Both the position numbers and the translations under genes were made by a program. Shown here piece after piece: positions 5,109-6,409 of a stretch of 6,409 nt of DNA. How positions within the stretch are numbered: the stretch's first letter is position 1; every line of letters begins with the position of its first letter. Location: positions 1 to 6,409 of the forward strand of contig SHLU01000138.1 in the NCBI GenBank assembly GCA_004282995.1. Direction: 5' to 3'. The DNA is from Sphingomonadaceae bacterium. Lineage in GTDB: Bacteria > Pseudomonadota > Alphaproteobacteria > Sphingomonadales > Sphingomonadaceae. The notes below the pieces were generated by a model. The model was not told the DNA's origin. It saw only the letters and a program-made list of their open reading frames with translations, and did no database searches.

Positions 5109-6253
5109 GACTTTTCGATTGCCACAATATCGAGGATTTCCGGCAGCTCGCAAAACGACGCCTGCCTTGGCCGGTGTTCGACTATATCGATGGGGCCGCT
5201 GATGATGAGCTGACCAAGGCGCGCAATACCGATGCTTTTGCCCAGGCCGACCTCGTCCCGGACGTCCTCGCCGGGGTGGCAAAAATAGACACCAGCTGCA
5301 CGATCATGGGTCGCCGAAGCGCGCTGCCGCTCATGCTCAGTCCAACTGCAGTCCAGCGCGCCTTTCACTGGCAAGGCGAGACCGCCGTGGCAAAGGCGGC
5401 AGAGAAATTCGGCCTGTGGTTCGGCATCTCCAGCCTCGCCACGCGCAGTATTGAGGACATCGCCGCGCTGACCGATGGCCCGAAGCTGTTCCAGCTCTAC
5501 GTTCACAAGGACACCGGCCTCAACGCATCGATGATCGAACGCTGCCAGGCGTCCGGTTTCGATGCCTTGGCCCTGACCGTCGACACCATCGTTTCCGGCA
5601 AACGCGAGCGGTGCCTGCGCAGCGGTTTCACCACTCCCCCCCGCTTCACACCCAGCGCTTTGTGGAGTTATGCCACAAGGCCGCGCTGGACGCTTGATTA
5701 CCTGCTGCGCGAGCAATTTCGCCTCCCCAATCTCGATGCCCATGTTGCCGAGGGGTCGAGCCGCGCGGTCAGCATCGCGGATTATTTCAACACCATGCTC
5801 GACACCGCGATGGACTGGGACACGGCCGCGCGAATCCGCCAGGACTGGGGCGGCGCCTTCTGCCTCAAGGGCGTGATGAGCGCTGCCGATGCAAGACGCG
5901 CTGTCGAGATCGGGGCCGATGCCATCATGGTCTCAAACCATGGCGGCAGGCAGCTCGACGGCAGCCGTGCGCCATTCGATCAATTGCGCGAGATTGTCGA
6001 CACGGTTGGCGGCGAGATCGAGATCATCTGCGATGGCGGAGTTCAGCGCGGTACGCATGTATTGAAGGCCTTAAGCGCAGGCGCGACCGCGGCCAGCGGC
6101 GGGCGGTTGTATCTCTATGCCCTGGCAGCAGCAGGTCAGCTTGGCGTGGAGCGCGCGCTCGGCATCCTGCAGGACGAGATCGAGCGCGGGATGCGGCTGA
6201 TGGGCGTAACCTCGGTTGACCAGCTCACCCCGGATCGCCTGCGCTGGCGTTAG
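5105..6253 (+). CDS. lldD: FMN-dependent alpha-hydroxy-acid dehydrogenase (L-lactate dehydrogenase type)
   Basis: This 382-residue member of the family of LldD, glycolate oxidase and mandelate dehydrogenase oxidises an L-2-hydroxy acid to the 2-oxo acid with FMN, usually passing electrons to the respiratory chain. Key residues are visible: Tyr27 in VFDYIDGAADDE, QLYVHKD, LTVDT, the FMN-binding Lys255 (CLKGV), catalytic His279 and substrate-binding Arg282 in SNHGGRQLDG, and Arg315 in DGGVQRG. The usual GRP at the FMN phosphate site reads GRL (333-335). The length is normal. The start is the GTG at 5105, with AGGGA (5093-5097) 7 bases upstream. An open frame reaches back to 4994, but that part runs inside the preceding gene. 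The GTG overlaps the TGA of the JAMM-like gene. L-lactate is the likeliest substrate, but no lactate permease or LldR regulator is in view, so the substrate is uncertain while the family is not. Confidence 0.9.
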   Translation: MRLFDCHNIEDFRQLAKRRLPWPVFDYIDGAADDELTKARNTDAFAQADLVPDVLAGVAKIDTSCTIMGRRSALPLMLSPTAVQRAFHWQGETAVAKAAEKFGLWFGISSLATRSIEDIAALTDGPKLFQLYVHKDTGLNASMIERCQASGFDALALTVDTIVSGKRERCLRSGFTTPPRFTPSALWSYATRPRWTLDYLLREQFRLPNLDAHVAEGSSRAVSIADYFNTMLDTAMDWDTAARIRQDWGGAFCLKGVMSAADARRAVEIGADAIMVSNHGGRQLDGSRAPFDQLREIVDTVGGEIEIICDGGVQRGTHVLKALSAGATAASGGRLYLYALAAAGQLGVERALGILQDEIERGMRLMGVTSVDQLTPDRLRWR

Positions 6254-6409
6254 CGCATCAGCGCGAAGCAGGACTGCAGTTCCCGGGCAAACAGATCAGG
6301 CTGTTCCCAGGCGGCGAAGTGGCCACCCTTGGGCAATTCGTTCCAATAGACGATATCGGTATATCGGCGTTCGGCCCAGCTGCGCGTTGCAGGAAGGATT
6401 TCCTTGGGA
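6250..6409 (-). CDS. epoxide hydrolase-like alpha/beta hydrolase, C-terminal fragment
   Basis: The last 52 codons of a leftward gene lie in the window; the rest is beyond the right edge. The fragment reads VYWNELPKGGHFAAWEQPDL before a short amphipathic tail and a TAA (6250-6252). The GGHFAAWEQP stretch is characteristic of the C-terminus of bacterial epoxide hydrolases of the alpha/beta-hydrolase fold, where the His (codon at 6319-6321) is the catalytic-triad histidine. These enzymes open epoxides to diols through an Asp ester intermediate. The nucleophile and cap domain lie outside the window, so another alpha/beta hydrolase, such as a haloalkane dehalogenase relative, cannot be excluded. 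The gene converges on the lldD-like gene, and the stop codons overlap. Confidence 0.8.
   Translation of the reverse strand, partial: PKEILPATRSWAERRYTDIVYWNELPKGGHFAAWEQPDLFARELQSCFALMR

Noticed and set aside
3302..5743. Minus-strand open frame of 813 codons running antisense to ilvN, ilvC, the JAMM-like gene and half of lldD
   Set aside because: It crosses four well-identified genes on the other strand, shows no recognisable domain, and is low-complexity in the way of frames mirrored from GC-rich coding DNA. Long antisense frames are common where the third codon position is G or C.

Overview
The window is a GC-rich chromosomal segment with tightly packed genes. It most likely comes from a sphingomonad-type alphaproteobacterium (Erythrobacter/Altererythrobacter/Sphingomonas group). 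The grounds are the protein sequence style of MiaA, IlvB and IlvC, the Gly-Glu-Ala form of the IlvB thiamine-diphosphate motif, and a gene order (serB-like, miaA, ilvB, ilvN, ilvC) that I recall as usual for that group. No phage, transposon, CRISPR or RNA gene was seen.

Left end (1-1030): the first 30 codons of a leftward serB-like gene (phosphoserine phosphatase) face miaA (tRNA dimethylallyltransferase). The two start codons sit inside each other's coding sequence, so each gene's 5' signals overlap the other's coding DNA. From 1031 to 1133 lies a compact leader. It has a promoter-like TTGACA box, a possible 11-codon peptide rich in leucine, and a strong 13-bp hairpin followed by five T residues. 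The hairpin ends 13 bases before the ilvB start. This is the layout of a transcription attenuator.

Centre (1134-4453): ilvB, ilvN and ilvC form one operon with gaps of 10 and 16 bases. They encode the large and small subunits of acetohydroxyacid synthase and ketol-acid reductoisomerase, the first two shared steps of isoleucine, valine and leucine synthesis. A large hairpin without a T tract follows ilvC.

Right end (4512-6409): a small membrane-anchored protein carries a JAMM/MPN-like metal-binding signature and looks like a DUF4329-family protein. It overlaps by 4 bases (GTGA) an FMN-dependent alpha-hydroxy-acid dehydrogenase gene of the lldD type. That gene meets the 3' end of a leftward epoxide-hydrolase-like alpha/beta hydrolase tail to tail, with overlapping stop codons.

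Most of the window is ordinary metabolism. The parts most worth a second look are the ilvB leader and the membrane-anchored JAMM-like protein coupled to the lldD-type gene.
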